The position numbers were made by a program, and so were the translations under genes. From the NCBI GenBank assembly GCA_024803745.1, contig JANJXV010000265.1:806001-870000 (forward strand): a stretch of DNA of 64,000 nucleotides, read 5' to 3'. The notes under the pieces were generated by a model. The model made no database searches. It was not told the DNA's origin and worked only from the letters and a program-made list of their open reading frames with translations. Within the stretch, counting starts at the first letter, position 1; each line of letters opens with the position of its first letter. Below, piece after piece: positions 28,789 through 44,641 of the stretch. The DNA comes from Megascapheus bottae (lineage: Eukaryota > Chordata > Mammalia > Rodentia > Geomyidae).

Positions 28789-31125
28789 CTTCACACACCT
28801 CCTTTCTGAGTTGACACACCTCCATTCTGTTACTTCACACCCCTCCAATCTGACTTCACACACCTCCATTCTATGACTTCACACACCTCCATTCTGCCTT
28901 CACAGACTTCCATTTGACTTCAAACACCTCATTTCTGTGACTTCACACACCTCCATTCTATGATTTCACACACCTCCATTCTATGACTTCAAACACCTCC
29001 ATTCTATATCTTCACACACCTCCTTTCTGAGTTGACACACCTCCATTCTGTTACTTCACACCCCTCCAATCTGACTTCACACACCTCCATTCTATGACTT
29101 CACACACCTGCATTCTGTGACTTCAAAAACCAACATTCTATGACTAGAAACACCTCCATTCTATGACTTCCCACACCTCCATTCTGAGACTTCACAAACC
29201 TCCACTCTGTGACTTTAACACCTCCACTCTGTGACTACACACACCTCCATTCTGTGATTTCACACACCTCCATTCTATGAATTCACACACCTCCATTGTG
29301 ACCTCACACAACTCTATTCTGTGACTTCACACACCTGACTTCTGTGACTTCACACACCTCCATTCTATGACTTCACACACCTCCATTCTATGACTTCACA
29401 CCAACATACTATGACTTCACACACCTCCATTCTATGACTTCACACCAACATACTATGACTTCACACACCAAAATTGATGACGTCACACACCTCCATTCTG
29501 TGACTTAACACACCTCCATTCTGACATCACACACCTCCACTCTATGACTTCACACACTTCCATTGTTTGACATCATACACCTCCATTCTTTGACTTCACA
29601 CACCTTCGTTCCATGAATTCACACACCTCCATTCTATGAGTTCACACACGTCCATTCTATGAGTTCACATACCTCCATTCTTACTTAAGCAACATCCATT
29701 CTATGACTTCAGACACCTCTATTCTATGACTTCACACACCTTCATTATTACTTCAGCAACATCCATTCTGTGACTTCACACACCTCCCTTCTGTGACTTC
29801 ACACACCTCCATTCTATGACTTCACACACCTCCATTCTATGACTTCACACCTCCATTGTATGGCTTCACACCTCCATTCTATGACTTCACACACCAACAT
29901 TTATGACGTCACCCACCTCCATTCTGTGACTTCACACACCTCCATTCTGTCATCACACACGTACATTCTATGACTTCACACACTTCCATTCTATGACTTC
30001 ACACACCTCCACTCTGTGACTTCACTCACCTCCATTGTGAGTTCACAAACATCCATTCTGTGACTTCACACACCTCCATTCATTTACTTCACACACCTTG
30101 ATTCTCTGAATCACATACCTCCATTCTACGATTTCACACACCTCCATTCTGTGAATTCACACATCTCCATTCTGTGACTTCACACACCTCCATTCTGTGA
30201 CTTCACACACCTCCATTCTGAATTCACACAGCTCCTTTCTATGACTTCACACACCTCCTTATGTGACTTCACACACCTCTATTCTATGACTTCACACACC
30301 TCCATTTTGATTTCACAAACATCCTTTCTATGTGTTCACACACCTCCATTCTGACTTTACACACCTCAATTCTATCACTTCACACACCTCCATTCTGACT
30401 TCACACATCTCCATTCTGTGACTTCACACACCTACATTCTATGATTTCACACACCTCCATTCCATGACTTCACACACCTCCATTCTATGACTTCACACAC
30501 CTCCATTCTGAATTCACACACCTATACTCTGTGACTTCACACACGTCAATTTCTGACTTCACACACTTCCATTCTATGACTTCCACACCTCCATTCTGTA
30601 ACTTCACATACCACCATTCGATGACTTCACACACCTCCATTGTGACTTCACATACCTCCATTCTATGAGTTCACACCTCCATTCTGACTTCACACACCTC
30701 CATTCTATGACTTCACACACCTCCATTCTGACTTCACACACCTCTATTCTATGACGTAGCACACCTCAATTCTGATTTCACACACCTCCATTCTGTGACT
30801 TCACACACCTCCATGACATGACTTTACATACCTCCATTCGATGACTTCACACACCTCCATTGTTTGACTTCACACACCTCCATTTTGACTTCACACACCT
30901 CCATTCTGTGACTTTACACATGTCCATTTGTGACTTCACACACCACCTTTTTGACTTCACACACCTTCATTCTGTGACTTCACACACCTCCATTTTGTGA
31001 CTTCACACACCTCCGTTTTGACTTCACACACATCCATTCTGTGACTTCACACACCTCCATTGTTTGACTTCACACACCTCTATTGTTTGACTTCACACAC
31101 CTCCATTCTTTGACTTCACACACCT
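28789..31125 (+). repeat. 5,247-bp higher-order unit, partial copy 3
   Basis: Only the first 2.3 kb of the unit is present. CTGCCTTCACAG at 28,894 and the GTTGACACAC monomer near 29,031 keep the 5,247 spacing. At about 31,125 the sequence jumps to the part of the unit that lies at about 22,130 in copy 1. The CAACATTTATTACG marker at 31,170 would be expected at 32,665, so 1,495 bp is missing. This copy carries more private changes than copy 2, such as CTCCTTATGTGAC near 30,255. Confidence 0.85.
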
Positions 31126-34100
31126 CCATTCTATGACTTCACACACCTCCATTCTATGACTTCACACACCAACATTTATTACGTGACATACCTCCATTCT
31201 GTGACTTCACACCCCTCCATTCTGACATCACACACCTACATTCTATGACTTCACACACTTCCATTCTGTTACTTCACACACCTCCATTCTGTGACTTCAC
31301 TCACCTCCATTGTGAGTTCACACACCTCCATTCTGTGACTTCACAAACCTACATTATGACTTCACACTCCTCCATTATATGACTTAGCACACCTCAATTC
31401 TGACTTCACACACCTCCATTCTGTGACTTCACACACCTACATGACATGACATTACATACCTCCATTCGATGACTTCACACACCTCCATTCTTTGACTTCA
31501 CACACCTCCATTTTGACTTCACACACCTCCATTCTGGGACTTTACACACGTCCATTTCTGACTTCACACACCACCTTTTTGACTTCACACACCTTCATTC
31601 TGTGACTTCACACACCTCCATTTTGGGACTTCACACACCTCCATTCCATGACTTCACAACCTCCATTCTATGAGTTCACACACATTCATTCTATGAGTTC
31701 ACAAACTCCATTTTTACTTCCCACACCTCCATTCGATGACTTCACACACCTCCATTCTGTGACTTCAAAAACCCCCATTCTATGACTTCACACACCTCCA
31801 TTGTGACATCACACACCTCCATTCTATGAGTTCACACACCTCCATTCTGACTTCAAACACCTCCATTCTATGACTTCGCACACCTCTATTCTGACTTCAC
31901 ACACCTCTATTCTATGACTTCACACACCTCCATTGTGACATCACACAACTCGATTCTGTGACTTCACACACCTCCATTCTATAACTTCACACACCTCCAT
32001 TCTATGACTTCCCAAGCTCCATTCTATGACTTCACACACTTCAAATCTATGACATCACACACCTCCATTCTATGACTTCACACACCTCCATTGTATGACT
32101 TCACACACCTGCATTCTGACTTCACACACCTCCATTCTATGACTTCATACACCTCCAATCTAGGACTTCACACACCAATATTCTATGACTTCACACAAAT
32201 CAATTATGTGACTTCACACATCTCCATTCTGAGTTCACAAACCTCCATTCTATGACTTCACACACCTCCATTCTATGACTTCACACACCTCCATTCTATG
32301 ACTTCACACACCTCCATTCTGAATTCCCACACCTATATTCTGTGACTTCACACACCTCAATTTCTGACTTCACACACCTCCATTCTATGACTTCCACACA
32401 TCCATTCTGTAACTTCACACACCACCATTCTATGAGTTCACACACCTCCATTGTGACTTCACACACCTCCATTCTATGAGTTCACACACCTCCTTTCTGA
32501 CTTCACACACCTCCATTCTATGACTTCACACACCTACATTCTGACTTCACACACCTCCATTATATGATTTAACACACCTCAATTCTGACTTCACACACCT
32601 CCATTCTGTGACTTCACACACCTCCATGACATGACATTACATACCTCCATTCGATGACTTCACACACCTCCATTCTTTGACTTCACACACCTCCATTTTG
32701 ACTTCACACACCTCCATTCTGGGACTTTACACACGTCCATTTCTGACTTCACACACCACCTTTTTGACTTCACACACCTTCATTCTGTGACTTCACACAC
32801 CTCCATTTTGGGACTTCACACACCTCCATTCCATGACTTCACAACCTCCATTCTATGAGTTCACACACATTCATTCTATGAGTTCACAAACTCCATTTTT
32901 ACTTCCCACACCTCCATTCTATGACTTCACACACCTCCATTCTGTGACTTCAAAAACCCCCATTCTATGACTTCACACACCTCCATTGTGACATCACACA
33001 CCTCCATTCTATGAGTTCACACACCTCCATTCTGACTTCAAACACCTCCATTCTATGACTTCGCACACCTCTATTCTGACTTCACACACCTCTATTCTAT
33101 GACTTCACACACCTCCATTGTGACATCACACAACTCGATTCTGTGACTTCACACACCTCCATTCTATAACTTCACACACCTCCATTCTATGACTTCCCAA
33201 GCTCCATTCTATGACTTCACACACTTCAAATCTATGACATCACACACCTCCATTCTATGACTTCACACACCTCCATTCTATGACTTCACACACTGCATTC
33301 TGACTTCACACACCTCCATTCTATGACTTCATACACCTCCAATCTAGGACTTCACACACAATATTCTATGACTTCACACAAATCAATTATGTGACTTCAC
33401 ACATCTCCATTCTGACTTCACAAACCTCCATTCTATTACTTCACACACCTCCATTCTATGACTTCACACACCTCCATTCTGACTTCACACACCTCTATTC
33501 TATGACGTAGCACACCTCAATTCTGATTTCACACACCTCCATTCTGTGACTTCACACACCTCCATGACATGACTTTACATACCTCCATTCGATGACTTCA
33601 CACACCTCCATTGTTTGACTTCACACACCTCCATTTTGACTTCACACACCTCCATTCTGTGACTTTACACATGTCCATTTGTGACTTCACACACCACCTT
33701 TTTGACTTCACACACCTTCATTCTGTGACTTCACACACCTCCATTTTGTGACTTCACACACCTCCGTTTTGACTTCACACACATCCATTCTGTGACTTCA
33801 CACACCTCCATTGTTTGACTTCACACACCTCTATTGTTTGACTTCACACACCTCCATTCTTTGACTTCACACACCTCCATTCCATGACTTCACAACCTCC
33901 ATTCTATGAGTTCACACACCTTCATTCTATGAGTTCACAAACTCCATTTTTACTTCCCACACCTCCATTCTATGACTTCACACACCTCCATTCTGTGACT
34001 GTAAAAACCCCCATTCTATGACTTCACACACCTCAATTGTGACTTCACACACCTCCATTCTATGAGTTCACACGCCTCCATTCTGACTTCACACACCTCC

Positions 34101-36130
34101 ATTCTAAGACATCACACAGCTCCATTCTGACTTCACACATCTCCATTCTATGACTTCGCACACCTCTATTCTGACTTCACAAACCTCCATTCTATGACTT
34201 CACACACCTCCATTGTGACTTCAGACAACTCGATTCTGTGACTTCACACACCTCCCTTCTGTGACTTCACACACCTCCATTCTATGACTTCACACACCTC
34301 CATTGTGATTTCACACACCTCCATTCGATGTGTTCCCACACCTCCATTCTGTGACTTCACACACCTCCATTCTATGATTTCGCACACCTCCATTCCATGA
34401 CTTCACACACCTCCATTCTATGACTTCACACACCTCCATTCTGAATTCCCACACCTATATTCTGTGACTTCACACACCTCAATTTCTGACTTCACACACC
34501 TCCATTCTATGATTTCCACACCTCCATTCTGTAACTTCACACACCACCATTCTATGACTTCACACACCTCCATTGTGACTTCACACACCTCCATTCTATG
34601 AGTTCACACACCTCCTTTCTGACTTCACACACCTCCATTCTATGACTTCACACACCTACATTCTGACTTCACACACCTCCATTATATGACTTAGCACACC
34701 TCAATTCTGACTTCACACACCTCCATTCTGTGACTTCACACACCTCCATGACATGACATTACATACCTCCATTCGATGACTTCACACACCTCCATTCTTT
34801 GACTTCACACACCTCCATTTTGACTTCACACACCTCCATTCTGGGACTTTACACACGTCCATTTGTGACTTCACACACCACATTTTGACTTCACACACCT
34901 TCATTCTGTGACTTCACACACCTCCATTTTGGGACTTCACACACCTCCATTCCATGACTTCACAACCTCCATTCTATGAGTTCACACACATTCATTCTAT
35001 GAGTTCACAAACTCCATTTTTTCTTCCCACACCTCCATTCTATGACTTCACACACCTCCATTCTGTGACTTCAAAAACCCCCATTCTATGACTTCACACA
35101 CCTCCATTGTGACATCACACACCTCCATTCTATGAGTTCACACACCTCCATTCTGACTTCAAACACCTCCATTCTATGACTTCGCACACCTCTATTCTGA
35201 CTTCACACACCTCTATTCTATGACTTCACACACCTCCATTGTGACATCACACAACTCGATTCTGTGACTTCACACACCTCCATTCTATAACTTCACACAC
35301 CTCCATTCTATGACTTCCCAAGCTCCATTCTATGACTTCACACACTTCCAATCTATGACTTCACACACCTCCATTCTATGACTTCACACACCTCCATTCT
35401 ATGACTTCACACACCTGCATTCTGACTTCACACACCTCCCTTCTATGACTTCGTACACCTCCAATCTAGGACTTCACACACCAATATTCTATGACTCCAC
35501 ACACATCAATTATGTGACTTCACACATCTCCATTCTGAGTTCACAAACCTCCATTCTATTACTTCACACACCTCCATTCTATGACTTCACACACTTCCAG
35601 TCTATGACTTCACACACCTCCATTCTATGACTTCACACACCTGCATTCTGACTTCACTCACCTCCATTCTATGACTTCACACACCTCCATTCTGTAACTT
35701 CACACACTTCCAATGTTTGACTTCACAAACCTCCATTCCATGACTTCATACACCTCCATTCTATGACTTCACACACCTCAATTCTGACTTCACAAACCTC
35801 CATTCTATTACTTCACACACCTCCATTCTATGACTTCACACACTTCCAGTCTATGACTTCACACACCTCCATTCTGTGACTTGAAACACCTCCTTTCTGT
35901 GACTTCAGACACCTCCATACTATGCCTTCCACACACCTTCAATCTATGACTTCACACACCTCCATTCTATGACTTCCCACACTTCCAATCTATGACTTCA
36001 CACACCTCCATTCTATGACTTCACACACCTCCATTCTATGACTTCACACAACTGCATTCTGACTTCACACACCTCCATTACATGAATTCACACTACTGTA
36101 ATCTGTGACTTCACACACCTGCCTTCTGTG
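31126..36130 (+). repeat. Mosaic segment M, copy 1, with a 1,185-bp internal step
   Basis: The marker ATTCTGGGACTTTACAC occurs at 31,531, 32,716 and 34,838, at spacings of 1,185 and 2,122. The first pair is a tandem duplication. In the second interval, 5,247-type sequence (33,480-34,300, with GACTGTAAAAACCCCC near 34,000) sits between GGGAC-type sequence. The whole segment recurs at about 53,689-58,582. Other markers are CTTCCCAAGCTCC (33,193), absent from the 5,247-bp units, and CCAATCTAGGAC. Confidence 0.85.
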
Positions 36131-39100
36131 ACTTCACACACCTCCATTCTATGACTTCACACACCTCCATTCTATGACTTCACACCTCCATTCTATGACT
36201 TCACACACCAACATTTATGACGTCACATACCTCCATTCGGTGACTTCACACACCTCCCTTCTGACATCACACACCTGCATTCTGTGACTTCACACACCTC
36301 CATTCTATGACTTCACACACAACTCCATTCTGTGACTTCACACACCTCCACTCTGTGACTTTACACACCTCAATTCTGTGACTTCACACACCTCCATTCT
36401 ATGATTTCACACACAATCCATTCTATGACTTAACAAATTTCCATTCTTTGATTTCACACACCTCCATTCTATGACTTCACACACCTCCATTGTGACTTCA
36501 CACAACTTCATTCTGTGACTTCACACACCTCCTTTCTGTGACTTCAAACACCTCCATACTATGACTTCCACACACCTTCATGCTATGACTTCACACACCT
36601 CCAATCTATGACTTCACACACTTCAAATCTATGGCTTCACACACCTCCATTCTATGACTTCACACACCTCCATTCTATGACTTCACACACCTGCATTCTG
36701 ACTTCACACACCTCCATTCTCTGACTTCACACACCTCCATTCTATGACTTCACACACCTCCATTCTGTAACTTCACACACTTTCAATGTTTGACTTCACA
36801 AACCTCCATTCCATGACTTCATACACCTCCATTCTATGACTTCAAACACATCCATTGTTTGACTTCAAACACCTCCATTTTGACTTCACAGACCTCCATT
36901 CTGTGCCTTCACACACCTGCATTTGTGACTTCACACACCACAATTTTGACTTCACACATGTCCATGATTTGACTTCACACACGTCCATTCTTTTACTTCA
37001 CACACCTCCATTTTTACTTCACACACTTCCATTCTGTAACTTCACACACCTCCATTCTGTGACTTCACACACCACCATTGTTTGACTTCACACACCTGCA
37101 TTTTGACTTCACACACCTCCATTCTATGGCTTCACAAACCTTCATTCTTACTTCAGAAACATCCATTCTATAACTTCACAAACCTCCCTTCTGTGAATTC
37201 ACACACCTCCATTCTGACTTCACATAACTCCATTCTGTGACTTCACACACCTCCATTCTGTGACTTCACACACCTCCATTCTATGACTTCAAACACCTCC
37301 ATCTGTGACTTCACACACCTCCATTCCATGACTTCACACTCCTCCATTCTATGAGTTCACACACCTCCATTCTGTGACTTCACACACCTCCATTTTTTGA
37401 CTTCACACAACTCCATTCTATGACTTCACACACCTCCATTCTGACTTCACACACTTCCATTTTGACTTCAAACACCTCATTTCTGTGACTTCACACACCT
37501 CCATTCTATGATTTCACACACCTCTATTCTATGACTTCACAAACCTCCATTCTATGACTTCACACACCTCCTTTCTGAGTTGACACACCTGCATTCTGTT
37601 ACTTCACACAACTCCAATCTGACTTCACACACCTCCATTCTTTCACTTCACACACCTCCATTCTATGAATTCACACACCACGATTGTGATTTCACACAAC
37701 TCTATTCTGTGACTTCACACACCTGCCTTCTGTGACTTCACACACCTCCATTCTATGACTTCACACACCTCCATTCTATGACTTCGCACACCTCCTTTCT
37801 GTAACTTCACACACTTCAAATATTTGACCTCACAAACCTCCATTCCATGACTTCTCAGACCTCCATTCTATGACTTCACACACCTCTTTCTTTGACTTCA
37901 CACACCTCCATTTTGACTTCACACACCTCCATTCTGTGACTTCACACACCTCAATTTTGACTTCACACACTTCCATTCTGTGACTTCACACACCTCCATT
38001 CTGTGACTTCATACACCTCCATTTTTTCACTTCCCACACCTCCATTCTTTGATTTCACACACGTTCAATCCATGACTTCACACACCTCCATTCTAGGAGT
38101 TCACACACCTCCATTCTATGACTTCTCACACTTCCATTATATGACTTCACACACCTCGATTCTGTGACGTCACAGACCTCCATTTTATGACTTCACACAT
38201 CTCCATTCTATGACTTCACACACCTCAATTCTGTGACTTCACACAACACCATTCTGACTTCACGCACCTCCATTCTGTGACTTCACACAACTCGATTCTC
38301 TGACTTCACACACCTCCATTCTATGATTTCACACAGCTCCATTCTGTGACTTCACACATCTCCATTTTATGACTTTACACACCTGCATTCTATGACTTCA
38401 CACACCTCCATCCTTTGACTTCACACACCTTCATTCTAGGACTTCACACACCTCAATTTTGTGACTTCACACACTTCCATTCTATGACTTCACACCTTCA
38501 TTCTGAGTTCACACACCTCCATTCTGTGACTTCACACACCTCCATTCTGTGACTTCACACACCTCCATTCTATGACTTCAAACACCTCCATCTGTGACTT
38601 CACACACCTCCATTCCATGACTTCACACTCCTCCATTCTATGAGTTCACACACCTCCATTCTGTGACTTCACACACCTCCATTCTATGACTTCACACAAC
38701 TCCATTCTTTCACTTCACACACCTCCATTCTGACTTCACACACTTCCATTTTGACTTCAAACACCTCATTTCTGTGACTTCACACACCTCCATTCTATGA
38801 TTTCACACACCTCTATTCTATGACTTCACAAACATCCATTCTATGACTTCAAACACCTCCTTTCTGAGTTGACACACCTCCATTCTCTTACTTCACACAC
38901 CTCAAATCTGACTTCACACACCTCCATTCTTTCACTTCACACACCTCCATTCTATGAATTCACACACCACGATTGTGATTTCACACAACTCTATTCTGTG
39001 ACTTCACACACCTGCCTTCTGTGACTTCACACACCTCCATTCTATGACTTCACACACCTCCATTCTATGACTTCACACACCTCCTTTCTGTAACTTCACA

Positions 39101-42100
39101 CACTTCAAATATTTGACCTCACAAACCTCCATTCCATGACTTCTCAGACCTCCATTCTATGACTTCACACACCTCTTTCTTTGACTTCACACACCTCCAT
39201 TTTGACTTCACACACCTCCATTCTGTGATTTAACACACCTCAATTTTGACTTCACACACTTCCATTCTGTGACTTCACACACCTCCATTCTGTGACTTCA
39301 CACACCTCCATTTTTTCACTTCCCACACCTCCATTCTTTGATTTCACACACGTCCAATCCATGACTTCACACACCTCCATTCTATGAGTTCACACACCTC
39401 CATTCTATGACTTCACACACTTCCATTATATGAATTCACACTCCTCAATTCTGTGACGTCACACACCTCCATTCTATGACTTCACACATCTCCATTCTAT
39501 GACTTCACACACCTCAATTCTGTGACTTCACACAGCACCATTCTGACTTCACGCACCTCCATTCTGTGACTTCACACATCTCCATTTTATGACTTCACAC
39601 ACCTGCCTTCTATGACTTCACACACCTCCATCCTTTAACTTCACACACCTCCATTCTATGACTTCACACACCTCCATTTTTTGACTTCACACACCTCCAT
39701 TCTATGACTTCACACACCTCAATTCTGTGACTTCACTCATCTCCATTCTATGACTTCACACACCTCCATTCTGTGACTTCACTCACCTCCATTGTGTGTT
39801 CAAACACCTCCATTCTGTGACCTCACACACCTCCATTCTGTGACTTCACACACCTCGATTCTCTGACTTCACATACCTCCATTCTATGATTTCACGCAAC
39901 TCCATTCTGTGCCTTCACACATCTCCATTCTCTGAGTACACACACCTCCATTTTATGACTTCCCACACCTCCATTCTGAGTTCACACACCTCCATTCTGT
40001 GACTTCACACACCTCAATTCTATAACTTCACACACCTCCAATATATGACTTCACACACCTCCATTCTATGACTTCACACACCTCCATTCTATGACTTCAC
40101 ACACCTCCATTATGTGACTCAAACACCTCCATTCTATGACTTCACACACCTCCATTTTTTGACTTTACACACCTACATTCTATGGCTTTAGACACCTCCG
40201 TTCTATGATTTCACACACCTCCATTCTCTGAGTTCACACACCTGCATTGTGACTTCACACACTTCCATTCTATGACTTTACACACCTCCATTCTGACTTC
40301 ACACACCTCCTTTCTGAGTTGACACACCTCCATTCTGTTACTTCACACCCCTCCAATCTGACTTCACACACCTCCATTCTATGACTTCACACACCTCCAT
40401 TCTGCCTTCACAGACTTCCATTTGACTTCAAACACCTCATTTCTGTGACTTCACACACCTCCATTCTATGATTTCACACACCTCCATTCTATGACTTCAA
40501 ACACCTCCATTCTATATCTTCACACACCTCCTTTCTGAGTTGACACACCTCCATTCTGTTACTTCACACCCCTCCAATCTGACTTCACACACCTCCATTC
40601 TATGACTTCACACACCTGCATTCTGTGACTTCAAAAACCAACATTCTATGACTAGAAACACCTCCATTCTATGACTTCCCACACCTCCATTCTGAGACTT
40701 CACAAACCTCCACTCTGTGACTTTAACACCTCCACTCTGTGACTACACACACCTCCATTCTGTGATTTCACACACCTCCATTCTATGAATTCACACACCT
40801 CCATTGTGACCTCACACAACTCTATTCTGTGACTTCACACACCTGACTTCTGTGACTTCACACACCTCCATTCTATGACTTCACACACCTCCATTCTATG
40901 ACTTCACACCAACATACTATGACTTCACACACCTCCATTCTATGACTTCACACCAACATACTATGACTTCACACACCAAAATTGATGACGTCACACACCT
41001 CCATTTTGTGACTTAACACACCTCCATTCTGACATCACACACCTCCATTCTATGACTTCACACACTTCCATTGTTTGACATCATACACCTCCATTCTTTG
41101 ACTTCACACACCTTCGTTCCATGAATTCACACACCTCCATTCTATGAGTTCACACACGTCCATTCTATGAGTTCACATACCTCCATTCTTACTTAAGCAA
41201 CATCCATTCTATGACTTCAGACACCTCTATTCTATGACTTCACACACCTTCATTATTACTTCAGCAACATCCATTCTGTGACTTCACACACCTCCCTTCT
41301 GTGACTTCACACACCTCCATTCTATGACTTCACACACCTCCATTCTATGACTTCACACCTCCATTGTATGGCTTCACACCTCCATTCTATGACTTCACAC
41401 ACCAACATTTATGACGTCACCCACCTCCATTCTGTGACTTCACACACCTCCATTCTGTCATCACACACCTACATTCTATGACTTCACACACTTCCATTCT
41501 ATGACTTCACACACCTCCACTCTGTGACTTCACTCACCTCCATTGTGAGTTCACAAACATCCATTCTGTGACTTCACACACCTCCATTCATTTACTTCAC
41601 ACACCTTGATTCTCTGAATCACATACCTCCATTCTACGATTTCACACACCTCCATTCTGTGAATTCACACATCTCCATTCTGTGACTTCACACACCTCCA
41701 TTCTGTGACTTCACACACCTCCATTCTGAATTCACACAGCTCCTTTCTATGACTTCACACACCTCCTTCTGTGACTTCACACACCTCTATTCTATGACTT
41801 CACACACCTCCATTTTGATTTCACAAACATCCCTTCTATGTGTTCACACACCTCCATTCTGACTTTACACACCTCAATTCTATCACTTCACACACCTCCA
41901 TTCTGACTTCACACATCTCCATTCTGTGACTTCACACACCTACATTCTATGATTTCACACACCTCCATTCCATGACTTCACACACCTCCATTCTATGACT
42001 TCACACACCTCCATTCTGAATTCACACACCTATATTCTGTGACTTCACACACGTCAATTTCTGACTTCACACACTTCCATTCTATGACTTCCACACCTCC

Positions 42101-44641
42101 ATTCTGTAACTTCACATACCACCATTCGATGACTTCACACACCTCCATTGTGACTTCACATACCTCCATTCTATGAGTTCACACCTCCATTCTGACTTCA
42201 CACACCTCCATTCTATGACTTCACACACCTCCATTCTGACTTCACACACCTCTATTCTATGACGTAGCACACCTCAATTCTGATTTCACACACCTCCATT
42301 CTGTGACTTCACACACCTCCATGACATGACTTTACATACCTCCATTCGATGACTTCACACACCTCCATTGTTTGACTTCACACACCTCCATTTTGACTTC
42401 ACACACCTCCATTCTGTGACTTTACACATGTCCATTTGTGACTTCACACACCACCTTTTTGACTTCACACACCTTCATTCTGTGACTTCACACACCTCCA
42501 TTTTGTGACTTCACACACCTCCGTTTTGACTTCACACACATCCATTCTGTGACTTCACACACCTCCATTGTTTGACTTCACACACCTCTATTGTTTGACT
42601 TCACACACCTCCATTCTTTGACTTCACACACCTCCATTCCATGACTTCACAACCTCCATTCTATGAGTTCACACACCTTCATTCTATGAGTTCACAAACT
42701 CCATTTTTACTTCCCACACCTCCATTCTATGACTTCACACACCTCCATTCTGTGACTGTAAAAACCCCCATTCTATGACTTCACACACCTCAATTGTGAC
42801 TTCACACACCTCCATTCTATGAGTTCACACGCCTCCATTCTGACTTCACACACCTCCATTCTAAGACATCACACAGCTCCATTCTGACTTCACACATCTC
42901 CATTCTATGACTTCGCACACCTCTATTCTGACTTCACAAACCTCCATTCTATGACTTCACACACCTCCATTGTGACTTCAGACAACTCGATTCTGTGACT
43001 TCACACACCTCCCTTCTGTGACTTCACACACCTCCATTCTATGACTTCCCAAGCTCCATTCTATGACTTCACACACTTCAAATCTATGACATCACACACC
43101 TCCATTCTATGACTTCACACACCTCCATTCTATGACTTCACACACTGCATTCTGACTTCACACACCTCCATTCTATGACTTCATACACCTCCAATCTAGG
43201 ACTTCACACACAATATTCTATGACTTCACACAAATCAATTATGTGACTTCACACATCTCCATTCTGACTTCACAAACCTCCATTCCATTACTTCACACAC
43301 CTCCATTCTATGACTTCACACACCTCCATTCTGACTTCACACACCTCTATTCTATGACGTAGCACACCTCAATTCTGATTTCACACACCTCCATTCTGTG
43401 ATTTCACACACCTCCATGACATGACTTTACATACCTCCATTCGATGACTTCACACACCTCCATTGTTTGACTTCACACACCTCCATTTTGACTTCACACA
43501 CCTCCATTCTGTGACTTTACACATGTCCATTTGTGACTTCACACACCACCTTTTTGACTTCACACACCTTCATTCTGTGACTTCACACACCTCCATTTTG
43601 TGACTTCACACACCTCCGTTTTGACTTCACACACATCCATTCTGTGACTTCACACACCTCCATTGTTTGACTTCACACACCTCTATTGTTTGACTTCACA
43701 CACCTCCATTCTTTGACTTCACACACCTCCATTCCATGACTTCACAACCTCCATTCTATGAGTTCACACACCTTCATTCTATGAGTTCACAAACTCCATT
43801 TTTACTTCCCACACCTCCATTCTATGACTTCACACACCTCCATTCTGTGACTGTAAAAACCCCCATTCTATGACTTCACACACCTCAATTGTGACTTCAC
43901 ACACCTCCATTCTATGAGTTCACACGCCTCCATTCTGACTTCACACACCTCCATTCTAAGACATCACACAGCTCCATTCTGACTTCACACATCTCCATTC
44001 TATGACTTCGCACACCTCTATTCTGACTTCACAAACCTCCATTCTATGACTTCACACACCTCCATTGTGACTTCAGACAACTCGATTCTGTGACTTCACA
44101 CACCTCCCTTCTGTGACTTCACACACCTCCATTCTATGACTTCACACACATCCATCCTATGACTTCTGACACCGCCATTCTATGACTTCACACACTTCCA
44201 ATCTATGACTTCACACACCTCCATTCTATGACTTCATACACCTCCATTGTTTGACTTCACAAACCATCATACTATGACTTCACACACCTCCATTATGTGA
44301 CTTCACACATCTCCATTCTGACTTCACACTCCTCCATTCTATGACTTCACACACCTCCATTCTGTAACTTCACACACTTCCAATGTTTGACTTCACAAAC
44401 CTCCATTGCATGACTTCACACACCTCCATTCTATGACTTCACACACCTCCATTCTTTGACTTCACACACCTCCATTTTGACTTCACACACATCCATTCTG
44501 TGACTTCACACACCTCCTTTCTGTGACTTCACACACCTCCATACTATGACTTCCACACACCTTCAATCTATGACTTCACGCACCTCCATTCTATGACTTC
44601 ACACACTTCCAATCTATGACTTCACACAATTCCAATCTATG
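36131..44641 (+). repeat. 8,511-bp higher-order unit, copy 1
   Basis: CATTCGGTGAC occurs at 36,234 and 44,745, CCATCTGTGAC at 37,299 and 45,810, and GTTGACACACC near 40,540 and 49,051. All pairs are 8,511 apart. The unit is composite. Its first 3.2 kb hold the 1,289-bp tandem repeat. Bases 39,310-43,040 match 22,555-26,285 (offset 16,755), spanning the junction between two 5,247-bp units. Bases 43,040-44,120 match 33,190-34,280 (offset 9,852). Bases 44,120-44,640 match 26,280-26,810 less one 23-bp monomer. The junctions are array-internal and keep the monomer phase. Confidence 0.88.
37230..39575 (+). repeat. 1,289-bp tandem repeat in 8,511-bp unit 1
   Basis: CCATCTGTGAC occurs at 37,299 and 38,588, and ATTTTTTCACTTCCC at 38,021 and 39,310, both 1,289 apart. 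The second copy agrees closely until about 39,415. There TATATGAATTCACACTCC replaces TATATGACTTCACACACC, and the sequence passes gradually into 5,247-type sequence. The 1,289-bp unit and the 5,247-bp unit therefore share ancestry near this point. Confidence 0.85.

Noticed and set aside
36855..37085. 76-codon open frame recurring at 45,366 and 59,307
   Set aside because: It is the same satellite artefact. The spacings of 8,511 and 13,941 are exactly the higher-order repeat offsets.
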